Source: DASPJL01 sp035628645 (GTDB lineage Bacteria; Bacteroidota; Bacteroidia; Cytophagales; Cyclobacteriaceae). From it: 14,048 bases of DNA. The notes beneath the pieces are model-generated. The model ran no database searches, was not told the DNA's origin, and worked only from the letters and a program-made list of their open reading frames with translations. The stretch covers positions 1 through 14,048 of the forward strand of contig DASPJL010000168.1 in assembly GCA_035628645.1 (NCBI GenBank), given 5' to 3'. Below, piece after piece: positions 6,736 to 13,764 of the stretch. How positions within the stretch are numbered: position 1 is the stretch's first letter; the number at the start of each line of letters is the position of its first letter. Both the position numbers and the translations under genes were made by a program.

Positions 6736-7454
6736 ACTCAACTGAATATTATGAACGATCGATTGCACTAGATCAAACTTTGAATCAGATTGCATTAAAA
6801 CTCCCTGATTTAATATCAGATGATGAAGATTTGTTGACCACCGCTGTGGTAGGAGTAAGTAATTCGGAAGAATCCCGACAACTGACTCTGTCTCCAGAAG
6901 ATGAACACCGGCGAAACATATTTCTGAAAATGAGTCGAAATGGCAAATTGGCTAAATTGACTCTTAGGGACTTAAGTCAGCACCAAAATAATCACGACCT
7001 GATTACTTCTGAGGAACGTTCAAAATTCTCATTCCTTAACATTTTTAGAGGCAGTCTTAAAAATGAAGATAAACTTTTTTATGATGAATATCTATCCTAT
7101 TGTACTTTACATCATGATCTTGGGTCAATTAATGTTGGTTATGCCATCCGTATACTATTAAAAATTGAGGCTACAAATCTTCAAGCGGATATTTCTTTAG
7201 ATAAATTAACAAACTGTGCAGCAGCAGTCGAATTGTTTGCAAACAAATGCAAAATTTCCTCGTACGTAAGAATTTCAGGGTTAAAAGGTCAAAATATTGC
7301 CGGTATTCTAGGAGATTTAATGGATGGGGGCTCGTTTGATATCAGTCAATATATTAATATCATTAGTCTTAAATCAAGGATTCTTAAACTAGTGGAAAAT
7401 AATGAGGTTGAGTTAGACCCTCTTCCATTAGTTATTTGCGAAGAACAACTCTAA
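6732..7454 (+). CDS. hypothetical protein, third gene of the peptidase-like operon
   Basis: I do not recognise this 240-aa soluble protein. Its ATG overlaps the stop of the peptidase-like gene (ATGA), indicating translational coupling and probably a physical or functional partnership. The N-terminal half is acidic and polar (LISDDEDLL at about 27-35); the C-terminal half (about 120-225) looks mostly helical, with VGYAIRILLKIEATNL and LFANKCKISSYVRISGLKGQ. No catalytic motif, zinc pattern or membrane segment is evident. The gene ends 92 nt before the convergent CBASS-like operon. Confidence 0.75.
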   Translation: MNSTEYYERSIALDQTLNQIALKLPDLISDDEDLLTTAVVGVSNSEESRQLTLSPEDEHRRNIFLKMSRNGKLAKLTLRDLSQHQNNHDLITSEERSKFSFLNIFRGSLKNEDKLFYDEYLSYCTLHHDLGSINVGYAIRILLKIEATNLQADISLDKLTNCAAAVELFANKCKISSYVRISGLKGQNIAGILGDLMDGGSFDISQYINIISLKSRILKLVENNEVELDPLPLVICEEQL

Positions 7455-7546
7455 ATGTGTTTTCATAGCAATAGTAATTTTTAAACACAAAAAAAAGACA
7501 GTAACCTTGAGTCTATATCAATGCTGAAGTGCTATGGTGGTATTTG

Positions 7547-8638
7547 CTACTTTGTCTTAATACTTTCAGTATCTCCAAAATATTTGACTATAGAGTTTGG
7601 CTGATACTCATAGTCTTCAAGAATCTTATCGCATGAGCTAATAATAATATCCTTATGTTGGATAGAGATATCAGTAAGTACATTATTTGTGTTCTCGACT
7701 CCCTTAATACTTATTGTATCAAAGTTAGTAGATATATAATCAATCACCATAAGCAGTTTCTGTGTGAATCTTTTGGGAATCCTATTAGAGTTATACTTGT
7801 AAGCTTCCAATACTATACGTTCTATTAAATATCCGCTCATCGGGATGTCATTTTGAGATTTCCAATATTTAAAGGCTACAACGATTTTCTTTTGAGTAGC
7901 TGTCAACTGCTGACTATTCAAAAGCAACGTATCAGTTTTTGTATAAGTTGAGTTATCTGTAAAGAAGGATGTGTCGTTTACATACAGATATCCTGCCGTA
8001 CCTTTCCCAGGTTTCGTAACTTTAGTTGGGACAATATCTATCCGATACTCATTCCCTCTTATATTTAGAATAATGCCGATAGATTTTTTTTGTTCTCTAA
8101 CCTCAACAATGTGATTTGTGTCGATATAAGTTCCTATTTCGTTTAAAACTTCACGAAACATAACTTTTGTTGATGAGAAGGCATTAGGTCTAAAGGTTAA
8201 ACTTATATCAATATCAAAATCATAATTTAAACTCGTCCCCTTTTCCGTAGAACCAAACCTAAATGGTTTTGTATGCAGTTTATCGCCAAAGCTCTTAATT
8301 AATCTATCTATAATCTTTTCAGAAGTGTAAGCTAATTCCTGATAGCTTAGGTCGGTTTTACATAACTGAACTCCAGCGACTGCTTTTAAAATAGCTTTAT
8401 CAGTATTAATAGGTTCCTCTAAAGAGGTGCTATAATCTTGAATAGCACCTATTGCTCCCCCTGTTAAACCTCCGACAGCAGCTCCCTTAAGACCAGCTGT
8501 TAAGACTTCTCTCCAGCTAAATTCTTGCTGTTGATTCTCCGAAATTTTATACAGTTGTTTGGCAACATTAATCAACGCATTACCGAAACCTCCAATAAGT
8601 GCTCCATTGCGAGCATATTTTACTGTTTTACTCATCAT
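7547..8638 (-). CDS. second CD-NTase-like nucleotidyltransferase with glycine-zipper N-terminus
   Basis: A 363-aa protein joining two parts. Residues 8-30 and 46-67 are glycine-rich hydrophobic helices (GALIGGFGNALINVAK; AAVGGLTGGAIGAI), a pattern of membrane-inserting glycine zippers. Residues about 100-300 are a pol-beta-type nucleotidyltransferase of the OAS/CD-NTase kind: FGS (G129, S130), then DFDID (D140/D142/D144) and RIDIVP (D201) supply the three metal-binding acids, so the site looks intact. VAFKYWKSQ (254-262) matches a helix common in this fold. It is the last gene of the operon, overlapping the DUF6602 gene by ATGA. A second NTase is unusual for CBASS; it may be a membrane effector, a second signal synthase or a signal-activated nucleotidyl-transferring toxin. 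The fold is well supported, the role open. Confidence 0.8.
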   Translation of the reverse strand: MMSKTVKYARNGALIGGFGNALINVAKQLYKISENQQQEFSWREVLTAGLKGAAVGGLTGGAIGAIQDYSTSLEEPINTDKAILKAVAGVQLCKTDLSYQELAYTSEKIIDRLIKSFGDKLHTKPFRFGSTEKGTSLNYDFDIDISLTFRPNAFSSTKVMFREVLNEIGTYIDTNHIVEVREQKKSIGIILNIRGNEYRIDIVPTKVTKPGKGTAGYLYVNDTSFFTDNSTYTKTDTLLLNSQQLTATQKKIVVAFKYWKSQNDIPMSGYLIERIVLEAYKYNSNRIPKRFTQKLLMVIDYISTNFDTISIKGVENTNNVLTDISIQHKDIIISSCDKILEDYEYQPNSIVKYFGDTESIKTK

Positions 8639-9396
8639 TGTGAATTTAGTTGGTCAATGTATTTATTAAGGTCTATGGGACGTACTGTGCCAAGTTTTTG
8701 TAGCTCGGAGACTAATTTTAAAAAAAAGAAAATTAAAGTTTCATCATCTGTACTAAATCTTGTTGAAACCTTACCGTCAGGCTCATTAACCTGCACAAAG
8801 GATTTATCACTCAAAACACAACCGATATTCAGCATTTTAAGGTCTGTAAGCTGTTCGAGGCATTGCTTAAATGGCTTTAAACCGTCTATTGATTGACTCC
8901 AGCCGTTATCTAGGCATAAAAATCCTCCAAGTATCGTAAAAGGAGTCGGGGCAGCTTTAATTACCCCCTTATCGACTACTGGTGCAGTTGTTTTATTAAG
9001 CTTACGGACACTCTCCACTTTTTCACCTGCATATTCTAATAATTTCTTATTAATTTCTTGTTTCGCCTCAAAAGCTGCGTATACACTTTCAACAGGAATA
9101 TGTTTTACGGAATCTTCATTTACTATAAAAGGTGTATACTGGCAATCGTAAATCACTACATCAATGCAGTGGCTTGTATTTCCTTCATAATCAATAACAA
9201 TCGCTTTGTCTATTGAATATCTTTTGGGTAGATTTTTTCTGAAGAATTTTATCCAGACACTTTCTGCTCCATCACCTTTAGTAGTTGGGTGTTTTATGTT
9301 TTTTCTATATGTGTTTAATTCACTTCGCATTGTTTGCTGAAAGCCCAAAAACAATTGTCGCAAGTCAATTTTATCGCCACTTTTATGCTTTTTCAT
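8635..9396 (-). CDS. DUF6602 family protein, possible PD-(D/E)XK nuclease effector
   Basis: A 253-aa soluble protein that I place in DUF6602 from the order GDGAE, LPKRYSIDKAIVID, SHCIDVVIYDCQYTPF and IPVESVYAAFEAK. Those residues also fit a PD-(D/E)XK nuclease core: E45, D79 and E110-x-K112. If so, it could be the DNA-degrading effector of the locus; no standard CBASS effector is present elsewhere. The family has no firmly established activity that I know of, and the nuclease reading is inference. The start ATG 9394-9396 overlaps the JAB gene by 14 nt and the stop overlaps the second NTase start (ATGA), so it is inside the operon. Confidence 0.75.
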   Translation of the reverse strand: MKKHKSGDKIDLRQLFLGFQQTMRSELNTYRKNIKHPTTKGDGAESVWIKFFRKNLPKRYSIDKAIVIDYEGNTSHCIDVVIYDCQYTPFIVNEDSVKHIPVESVYAAFEAKQEINKKLLEYAGEKVESVRKLNKTTAPVVDKGVIKAAPTPFTILGGFLCLDNGWSQSIDGLKPFKQCLEQLTDLKMLNIGCVLSDKSFVQVNEPDGKVSTRFSTDDETLIFFFLKLVSELQKLGTVRPIDLNKYIDQLNSQ

Positions 9397-9853
9397 ACTT
9401 TATTATATCGTTTTTATAAAGGACAAAGAAGTTTTCGCTAAAATTACTCCTGTTTATGCTAATAATCAATAAAATAGGATTTGTAATCTGTACTTCATGA
9501 TGATTGGCTATAATTCGAAGTGCATTTTTATCATCATTGCTAGGATAAGCTGGTAAATCAGGATGGGTATGCCATTCTCCTAGGTATATTAACCTTGGTT
9601 CTTGGTTATATGCATTTAATAATTCCTCTTTTAACCCATGACTATCTCTTTCGAAACCATATCTAGAAGATTTAAAATTGGTCGGAAGTATTGTATCTAT
9701 AACAATTGCTTTATCACGAGTATCGTTATAATATCCAATTAATAGTCCACCAAACTCATTAGGGTATGCAGTCAGGCCCAGATTCCAAAGCTTTTCCATC
9801 AAGTTTTCAGCAACCTGGATAAATAGTTTTGCCTTTTCACAGTAGTATTTCAA
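9383..9853 (-). CDS. cap3: Cap3-like JAMM/JAB metalloprotease (deconjugating isopeptidase)
   Basis: A 156-aa zinc isopeptidase of the JAB/Mov34 fold. The JAMM motif is complete: E33 in NEFGG, then EWHTHPDLPAYPSNDD with H95, H97, S105 and D108. In type II CBASS, Cap3 cleaves the bond that Cap2 makes between the CD-NTase C-terminus and its targets, limiting activation. The gene begins at a TTG codon (9851-9853) inside a TTGA overlap with the stop of the E2-E1 gene; an internal ATG (M19) is the only near alternative and would leave just 14 residues before E33. Neighbouring E2-E1 and CD-NTase genes support the Cap3 role over a free-standing JAB peptidase. Confidence 0.9.
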   Translation of the reverse strand: MKYYCEKAKLFIQVAENLMEKLWNLGLTAYPNEFGGLLIGYYNDTRDKAIVIDTILPTNFKSSRYGFERDSHGLKEELLNAYNQEPRLIYLGEWHTHPDLPAYPSNDDKNALRIIANHHEVQITNPILLIISINRSNFSENFFVLYKNDIIKYEKA

Positions 9854-11484
9854 AACTGATTGATTTTAGTAGTTAGCCCATCCTCAGAATAGGACACATA
9901 AAAGCTTCTAACGGGTAATGATAGCTTAAAACAGGTATTTATATGCTTTAGAGCATACTGAACGAGAAAGGCAATATCGTTGTAGGAGGCTTTGAACGTT
10001 GGACTCCAACATCCTGTAGGATTATACAAATCAATGTCATCCGCTTTTCCCAGATTAGTGTATATTTCTCCCAGCCAGCTATATAGGTTAGGGTTTGTAA
10101 CACAAACTAGCTCTTGAGCGTTGTTTGAAATTGAAAAATTAAAAATTCTGTTATTTAAATCTAGTTTGTCAAAAATATATGCTAGGTCGTTATCACTCGT
10201 ACAATCAAATATTATATCAAACTCTTCAAAATACTTTTTCATAGGCTCTGAAAATCTCTCAAAGTCTCCCATTTTTATCATATGGATTAACTCCTCCCTT
10301 GCGTCAACCTCTATGAAAGGTGAAATATTGACAACTGTGGTAGATAGTTCAGTAACTTTGCTTGTTACACCTTGGTTAAAGAGATATTCCGACCTACATA
10401 TATTTTCGGCTTCCTTGATATCAAAATCCAGTATAGTTATAGTTTTACATCCTCCTCGAGCTAAAGTTACAGCGATTTGGCTACCGATAGCCCCAGCTCC
10501 AAGTAATAGGATTTTTTTATGAGTAATATTTGGATGAAATGCTCCACGACCAAAAAAGTAATCGTAAGTACAGTTTCGAGTTTGGAGCCAATTTATTAGC
10601 TGATTATTGAGCCTGCCAATGAACTTACCTGATATTTTCTCACCGTAATTTGGAAAGTTATCGCCTTTAATATTTATTGCTTCCCAATGTATAGTAGTGT
10701 TATTTATCGAATAACCTATCAAGAGCGCTATATTAGGAGTCGCCTTTTGGGTATTAAGAGATTTGTTAATTGAATAAAGAAATTGAAGGAATTCCTGGCT
10801 TACTAAATACTCTATTTCGTCCCAAGACTTTGCTGCTATCCTTCTTGCTTCTATAGGTGTTGGCGGATGTTCAATGTACAAAAAAATACCTGTTAATTTT
10901 GGTAACCTCTGGTAATGAATACTCCAGTTGCATTTAATAGATTGTTTTTTTGGATGAAATTCTTGAACGATAAAAGTTTCGATATCTCGTAAACCAGCTT
11001 TACCATCAGAGATTTTTGAAAATGTAAAATAGCCGTGTTCACCCTTAGAAAAGTTATAGTTTACGTCTGTAAACTGGAACACTGAATACCCATCTGGAAT
11101 GGAAGGAAGAAGTATATGTTCATAATGGGCATCCTCTTCAGCTTTTAAATAATATTTTGTTATCCATCCTTTTAATGCGGTCAGGTCTTGTTTCAACTTA
11201 AGCTTTACGTCTGGATTGTGCTGGGGAATGATACAAATTGAACCATCAGTATTTGTGTGGTCATAGTTCAATAAATCTTCATTAATGAATCTGATAGCTT
11301 CTATGTTGTGAAGCTTGAAAGGATATGAAGGAAATATTTCAATTTGAAAGTCCAACACCGCAGTATTTTCTGACACCTTAATAGTACCTTGAATCATGCC
11401 CCCTTTATATTGTAGAGGTGAAATAATCTCCACATTCTCAATCTCTTCTATACCCTCAACAATAGCCTTTAGTCTAGCTTCCAT
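9850..11484 (-). CDS. cap2: Cap2-like E2-E1 fusion (ubiquitin-transfer-like conjugating enzyme)
   Basis: A 544-aa protein with an E2-like domain first and a ThiF/E1 domain last, the Cap2 layout. The E2 part (about 1-115) has FPSYPF (51-56) and the DGSICII segment with C84 as the likely thioester cysteine. The middle (120-300) is a linker region with no named motif. The E1 adenylation domain (about 315-540) starts with ILLLGAGAIGSQ (G329-G334), has the acidic strand end ILDFD (351-355), the arginine R364 in the NICRSEY helix, and the catalytic cysteine C492 in TGCWSPTF. Cap2 attaches the CD-NTase C-terminal carboxylate to target proteins and so primes signal synthesis. It starts 5 nt after the CD-NTase stop and overlaps the JAB gene, as expected for one operon. 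Confidence 0.92.
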   Translation of the reverse strand: MEARLKAIVEGIEEIENVEIISPLQYKGGMIQGTIKVSENTAVLDFQIEIFPSYPFKLHNIEAIRFINEDLLNYDHTNTDGSICIIPQHNPDVKLKLKQDLTALKGWITKYYLKAEEDAHYEHILLPSIPDGYSVFQFTDVNYNFSKGEHGYFTFSKISDGKAGLRDIETFIVQEFHPKKQSIKCNWSIHYQRLPKLTGIFLYIEHPPTPIEARRIAAKSWDEIEYLVSQEFLQFLYSINKSLNTQKATPNIALLIGYSINNTTIHWEAINIKGDNFPNYGEKISGKFIGRLNNQLINWLQTRNCTYDYFFGRGAFHPNITHKKILLLGAGAIGSQIAVTLARGGCKTITILDFDIKEAENICRSEYLFNQGVTSKVTELSTTVVNISPFIEVDAREELIHMIKMGDFERFSEPMKKYFEEFDIIFDCTSDNDLAYIFDKLDLNNRIFNFSISNNAQELVCVTNPNLYSWLGEIYTNLGKADDIDLYNPTGCWSPTFKASYNDIAFLVQYALKHINTCFKLSLPVRSFYVSYSEDGLTTKINQF

Positions 11485-11489
11485 AAATC

Positions 11490-12452
11490 TTACGAATATC
11501 TTGTAGGAGGAGGCACGGAAAGGCTATCCTCCTTGCTACCGTAGCCATTACTATTTTTGTTCTCATCGTCACACGGAAATTTGGGATTAATTCTATAATA
11601 GGAAGTTATATTATCACTATTTTCCTCGATACGCTCTATCATGTACTTCATATCATCTTTCAGCACTGTCTTATCTGAGTCAGTTAATGTATCAGCAACG
11701 TCATTATTTCTATTACCAGGGTCTGGTAAGGAAACGGTCTCGACGTTGTCTCGTATATATTCCATAATTTTTTTCAGTCTCTCCCACAAGGTTCCCTCAA
11801 TCGTTTCTTCTTCAAAAGCTTTGATAGTTATAAGTTCCAGAAAAAATGATTTCGGGTCTTTAATATTGTAAATCTTCCACACCTTTAGTAGCTTAATCAT
11901 TTGCCTGATAGAGTCCTTTTCAGCATTTCCTTTTACATTTTCAATTTGCGCCTTAACATTTGTTTTCAGCCTCTCACTTCCTTTTTCAATCTTTCCAAAT
12001 TGGCTATATACATACAGGTTTAAGTTACTATCGTCTTTATATTGGTCCTTGTTCAACTCTCGGCCAGGAACAACATCTATTTTAATAACATCTCCATCAG
12101 CATCAGCAGAAAATTCCAATCCTATCGATACTTTTTGCTTTCTAATAGTTGCATCGCCCTTATATTTTTCATAAAGAAAGTCATATACTTCTGTATACAT
12201 TTTTTCTAGTGTCGCAAAAGCATCTCTTTTAAATGGGGCAATAAGGTCAAAGTCAAACTTTTTGTTAACTGCGGTATGTTTAGCATACGACCCAGAGTTA
12301 AAGGGTGCATATAAGTCTGCACCATATTCTTCCTCCAATGCTTCTTTAACCTCATTTTTCTTTGTGATGTGTTTGTCAAGTAAGCTCTGTTCTTTTTTAA
12401 TTTTGTGTGAATTCAGCACACAATCTAAGTGTTTGTCTTTGTCAGTCGCCAT
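11490..12452 (-). CDS. CD-NTase (cGAS/DncV-like nucleotidyltransferase), first gene of the CBASS-like operon
   Basis: A 320-aa signal synthase expected to make a cyclic or linear oligonucleotide when phage infection is sensed. Catalytic motifs are intact: GSYAKHT (G54, S55), FDFDL (D67, D69) and KIDVVP (D126). The helical lobe has IRQMIKLLKVWK (182-193) and FFLELITIKAF (203-213), and the segment VSLPDPGNRNNDVADTL (240-256) is typical of the OAS-like C-terminal core. The last ~25 residues (from about 296) are polar and disordered-looking, ending PPPTRYS; in type II systems this tail is what Cap2 conjugates. I cannot assign the clade or nucleotide product by eye. It is the promoter-proximal gene, divergent from capH/capP, 5 nt before cap2. 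Confidence 0.9.
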   Translation of the reverse strand: MATDKDKHLDCVLNSHKIKKEQSLLDKHITKKNEVKEALEEEYGADLYAPFNSGSYAKHTAVNKKFDFDLIAPFKRDAFATLEKMYTEVYDFLYEKYKGDATIRKQKVSIGLEFSADADGDVIKIDVVPGRELNKDQYKDDSNLNLYVYSQFGKIEKGSERLKTNVKAQIENVKGNAEKDSIRQMIKLLKVWKIYNIKDPKSFFLELITIKAFEEETIEGTLWERLKKIMEYIRDNVETVSLPDPGNRNNDVADTLTDSDKTVLKDDMKYMIERIEENSDNITSYYRINPKFPCDDENKNSNGYGSKEDSLSVPPPTRYS

Positions 12453-12487
12453 AAGAGTAATTCTATTTATAGTTTCAGTTTTATTCC

Positions 12488-12495
12488 TACCTTTG
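12488..12495 (+). promoter_or_regulatory. -7 promoter element for capH-capP
   Basis: TACCTTTG is a full TAnnTTTG match. The -33 position at correct spacing (12463-12468) is AT-rich but lacks TTTG. Transcription would start near 12501, about 80 nt before the preferred capH start and about 34 nt before the alternative start at 12535. Confidence 0.4.
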
Positions 12496-12505
12496 TCTCA
12501 TTAAG

Positions 12506-12518
12506 GAAACGCGGTTTC
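12506..12518. promoter_or_regulatory. candidate operator GAAAC-GCG-GTTTC between the divergent promoters
   Basis: A perfect inverted repeat (5-bp arms, 3-bp centre) lies between the predicted start of the capH transcript (near 12501) and that of the CBASS-like operon (near 12519). A repressor bound here would block both directions, which suits the HTH protein encoded next to it. The arms are short, so this is a candidate only. Confidence 0.4.
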
Positions 12519-12548
12519 ATTTGTCAAAATTAGAATGTTTCACAAATG
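12518..12548. promoter_or_regulatory. second inverted repeat CATTTGT...ACAAATG over the CBASS-like promoter
   Basis: CATTTGT (12518-12524) and ACAAATG (12542-12548) are perfect 7-bp inverted arms, 17 nt apart, flanking the -7 element of the CBASS-like operon. The half-site spacing of 24 bp, about two helical turns, would let two repressor subunits bind one face. Alternative or additional operator for CapH. Confidence 0.35.
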
Positions 12549-12555
12549 CAACAAT
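12525..12555 (-). promoter_or_regulatory. promoter of the CBASS-like operon
   Basis: On the minus strand ATTG (12552-12555), 19 nt, TAATTTTG (12525-12532). The -7 element is a full match, the -33 has one mismatch to TTTG. Transcription would start near 12519, leaving a leader of about 66 nt before ATG 12452. The promoter lies back to back with that of capH. Confidence 0.55.
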
Positions 12556-12579
12556 GTCTTTTTTAAGAAACTTTTACAC

Positions 12580-12927
12580 ATGCAATCAACATTAAACACA
12601 GAACTATTTGCGAGCCTTGTAAAATCAAAAAGGGGAAAAAAGGGACTACGTGATGCCGCAGTAGAAATCGATGTTAGTGCAGCAACTTTATCGAGAGTGG
12701 AACAAGGGAAGTTACCTGATGTAGAGACCTTTATTCGGATTTGCAAGTGGCTTGAGGTTCCTACTGACACTTTTATCATTGGGGATAAATTACCATTATC
12801 TAATGTCTCCGAAAAAGAGAGACTAGTCTATCAATTAAGGTCAAGCAGAGAACTCGACCCTGATACCATTGATGCAATGGTTAAAATGGTCGATATCGCT
12901 TTTACAACAGTCAGAAAAAATGGCTAG
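12580..12927 (+). CDS. capH: CapH-like HTH repressor of the CBASS-like operon
   Basis: A 115-aa Cro/C1-type regulator. Residues about 20-66 are the helix-turn-helix domain (KKGLRDAAVEID, SAATLSRVEQGKLPD, FIRICKWLEVP). The C-terminal part (78-112) is a helical segment suited to dimerisation. I prefer ATG 12580 because the 15 codons upstream (from 12535) are Phe/Lys/Asn-rich and not typical of the family; an earlier start remains possible. It overlaps the ImmA/IrrE-type peptidase gene by 8 nt and faces away from the CD-NTase operon. This is the CapH-CapP arrangement in which CapH represses CBASS until CapP cleaves it after DNA damage. Assignment rests on context plus domain type. Confidence 0.82.
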   Translation: MQSTLNTELFASLVKSKRGKKGLRDAAVEIDVSAATLSRVEQGKLPDVETFIRICKWLEVPTDTFIIGDKLPLSNVSEKERLVYQLRSSRELDPDTIDAMVKMVDIAFTTVRKNG

Positions 12928-13483
12928 CAAGTCTATTCTTCCTAGAGGCTTTAAGGCTGAAGCTGAAAGACTATCCGAATCCTATCGAGCTCATTTAAAA
13001 TTGTCAAAGTTCGACCCACTTGACGCATTTAAACTGGCTAACTTTTTAGGAATTCCCATAGTTTCATTTTATGACTTTGTTGATGAGCAGATAGCGTCAA
13101 AACTTGAAAATACCTTTGATGCTATGTGGATGCCTAATGCTGATGGTGATAAAATCATTATTCACAACACCAAGCAGTCAGCTTTCAGGCAACAAAGTAA
13201 CCTGATGCATGAACTCGCGCATATTATTAGAAAGCATGAAATACCAGATGAAATAAAGAACTTGGTGGTGCCATTAAATTTACACTACTATAACGAGCTA
13301 CACGAGCAGGAAGCCAAATATTTAGGTGGATGCCTTCAAATAACCAGGGCAGGGTTATTTTGGGCTTTAAAACGTAAGTTCACTTATGAACAAATCTCTG
13401 ACTACTTTGGAGCAAGTGTCGATATGGTGAGATATAGAGTAAACTCGACAGGAGTTGGTAAACAATTAGCTTATATGAAATAG
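12920..13483 (+). CDS. capP: CapP-like ImmA/IrrE-family zinc metallopeptidase
   Basis: A 187-aa peptidase. The HELAH motif (H97, E98, H101) with E131 in HEQEAKYLGG gives the ImmA/IrrE zinc site. The N-terminal helices (FKAEAERLSESYRAHLKLSK; DPLDAFKLANFLGIPIV) match the usual layout of the family. I chose ATG 12920 over ATG 12869 because the longer form would overlap capH by 59 nt and add a non-family N-terminus, whereas ATG 12920 gives a compact 8-nt overlap. CapP proteins sense single-stranded DNA and cut the CapH repressor. The only cysteine, C138, lies near the active site and might be the reported inhibitory cysteine, but I cannot show that from sequence. The last 35 residues resemble the usual helical end of ImmA-type proteins. 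Confidence 0.88.
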   Translation: MASKSILPRGFKAEAERLSESYRAHLKLSKFDPLDAFKLANFLGIPIVSFYDFVDEQIASKLENTFDAMWMPNADGDKIIIHNTKQSAFRQQSNLMHELAHIIRKHEIPDEIKNLVVPLNLHYYNELHEQEAKYLGGCLQITRAGLFWALKRKFTYEQISDYFGASVDMVRYRVNSTGVGKQLAYMK

Positions 13484-13586
13484 GTGGGCTATATTTTGTA
13501 AAGTCGTGTTGCTTATCAATAGGTCTGAACCAAATTTTGATCTTACTAGAAAGATAATTTTTCAAGCACTTTTGATGTAACCATCG

Positions 13587-13764
13587 CTAGAACTGATTTA
13601 TACGCTCCAAGTCTGCTATTAGCTGGCTCGAAGTGATACCCAGTTCGTTTAGGTAAAGGTGATATCTATCCCTCGTACCACTCTATATTAAACTCGTTTA
13701 TTAGGGCTAAATCCTGCATCGAAAAGTTCGAGTCATCGCCAAACTGAGTACAATTTTCACTCAT
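13587..13764 (-). pseudogene. small protein gene with one apparent frameshift
   Basis: From ATG 13762-13764 a 32-aa frame reads MSENCTQFGDDSNFSMQDLA... and stops at TAG 13666-13668. In the next frame, across GAGGGAT (about 13669-13675), protein-like sequence continues (DRYHLYLNELGITSSQLIAD...) to TAG 13587-13589. Removing one G joins them into a protein of about 58 aa with the junction WYE-DRYHLYL. The smooth join suggests a recently broken gene, a sequencing error or programmed frameshifting. The first part is a near copy of the peptide encoded at 13793-13897. Family unknown. The 11-codon frame 13761-13796 overlaps its start by ATGA. Confidence 0.35.

Noticed and set aside
7455..7546. Bidirectional terminator between the two convergent operons
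   Set aside because: GTGTTT and AAACAC can pair across a 20-nt loop, but an A-run follows on the plus strand, and on the minus strand the T8 tract at 7491-7498 has no stable stem before it. I could not support a terminator.
8525..8896. 123-aa plus-strand open frame over the DUF6602/NTase junction
   Set aside because: Antisense to two well-supported genes and without any recognisable motif.
10121..10522. 133-aa plus-strand open frame inside the E2-E1 gene
   Set aside because: It is antisense to the conserved Rossmann and catalytic regions of the Cap2-like protein, has a Ser/Ile-rich composition typical of shadow frames, and lacks a promoter or partner.
9383..12452. Bacterial ISG15-like (Bil) system
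   Set aside because: Bil systems encode a separate ubiquitin-like protein and separate E1 and E2 proteins. Here E2 and E1 are fused, no ubiquitin-like gene is present, and a CD-NTase leads the operon, which fits type II CBASS.
13380..13565. 61-aa minus-strand frame overlapping the capP 3' end
   Set aside because: Overlaps a clear metallopeptidase gene in antisense and has no supporting signals.
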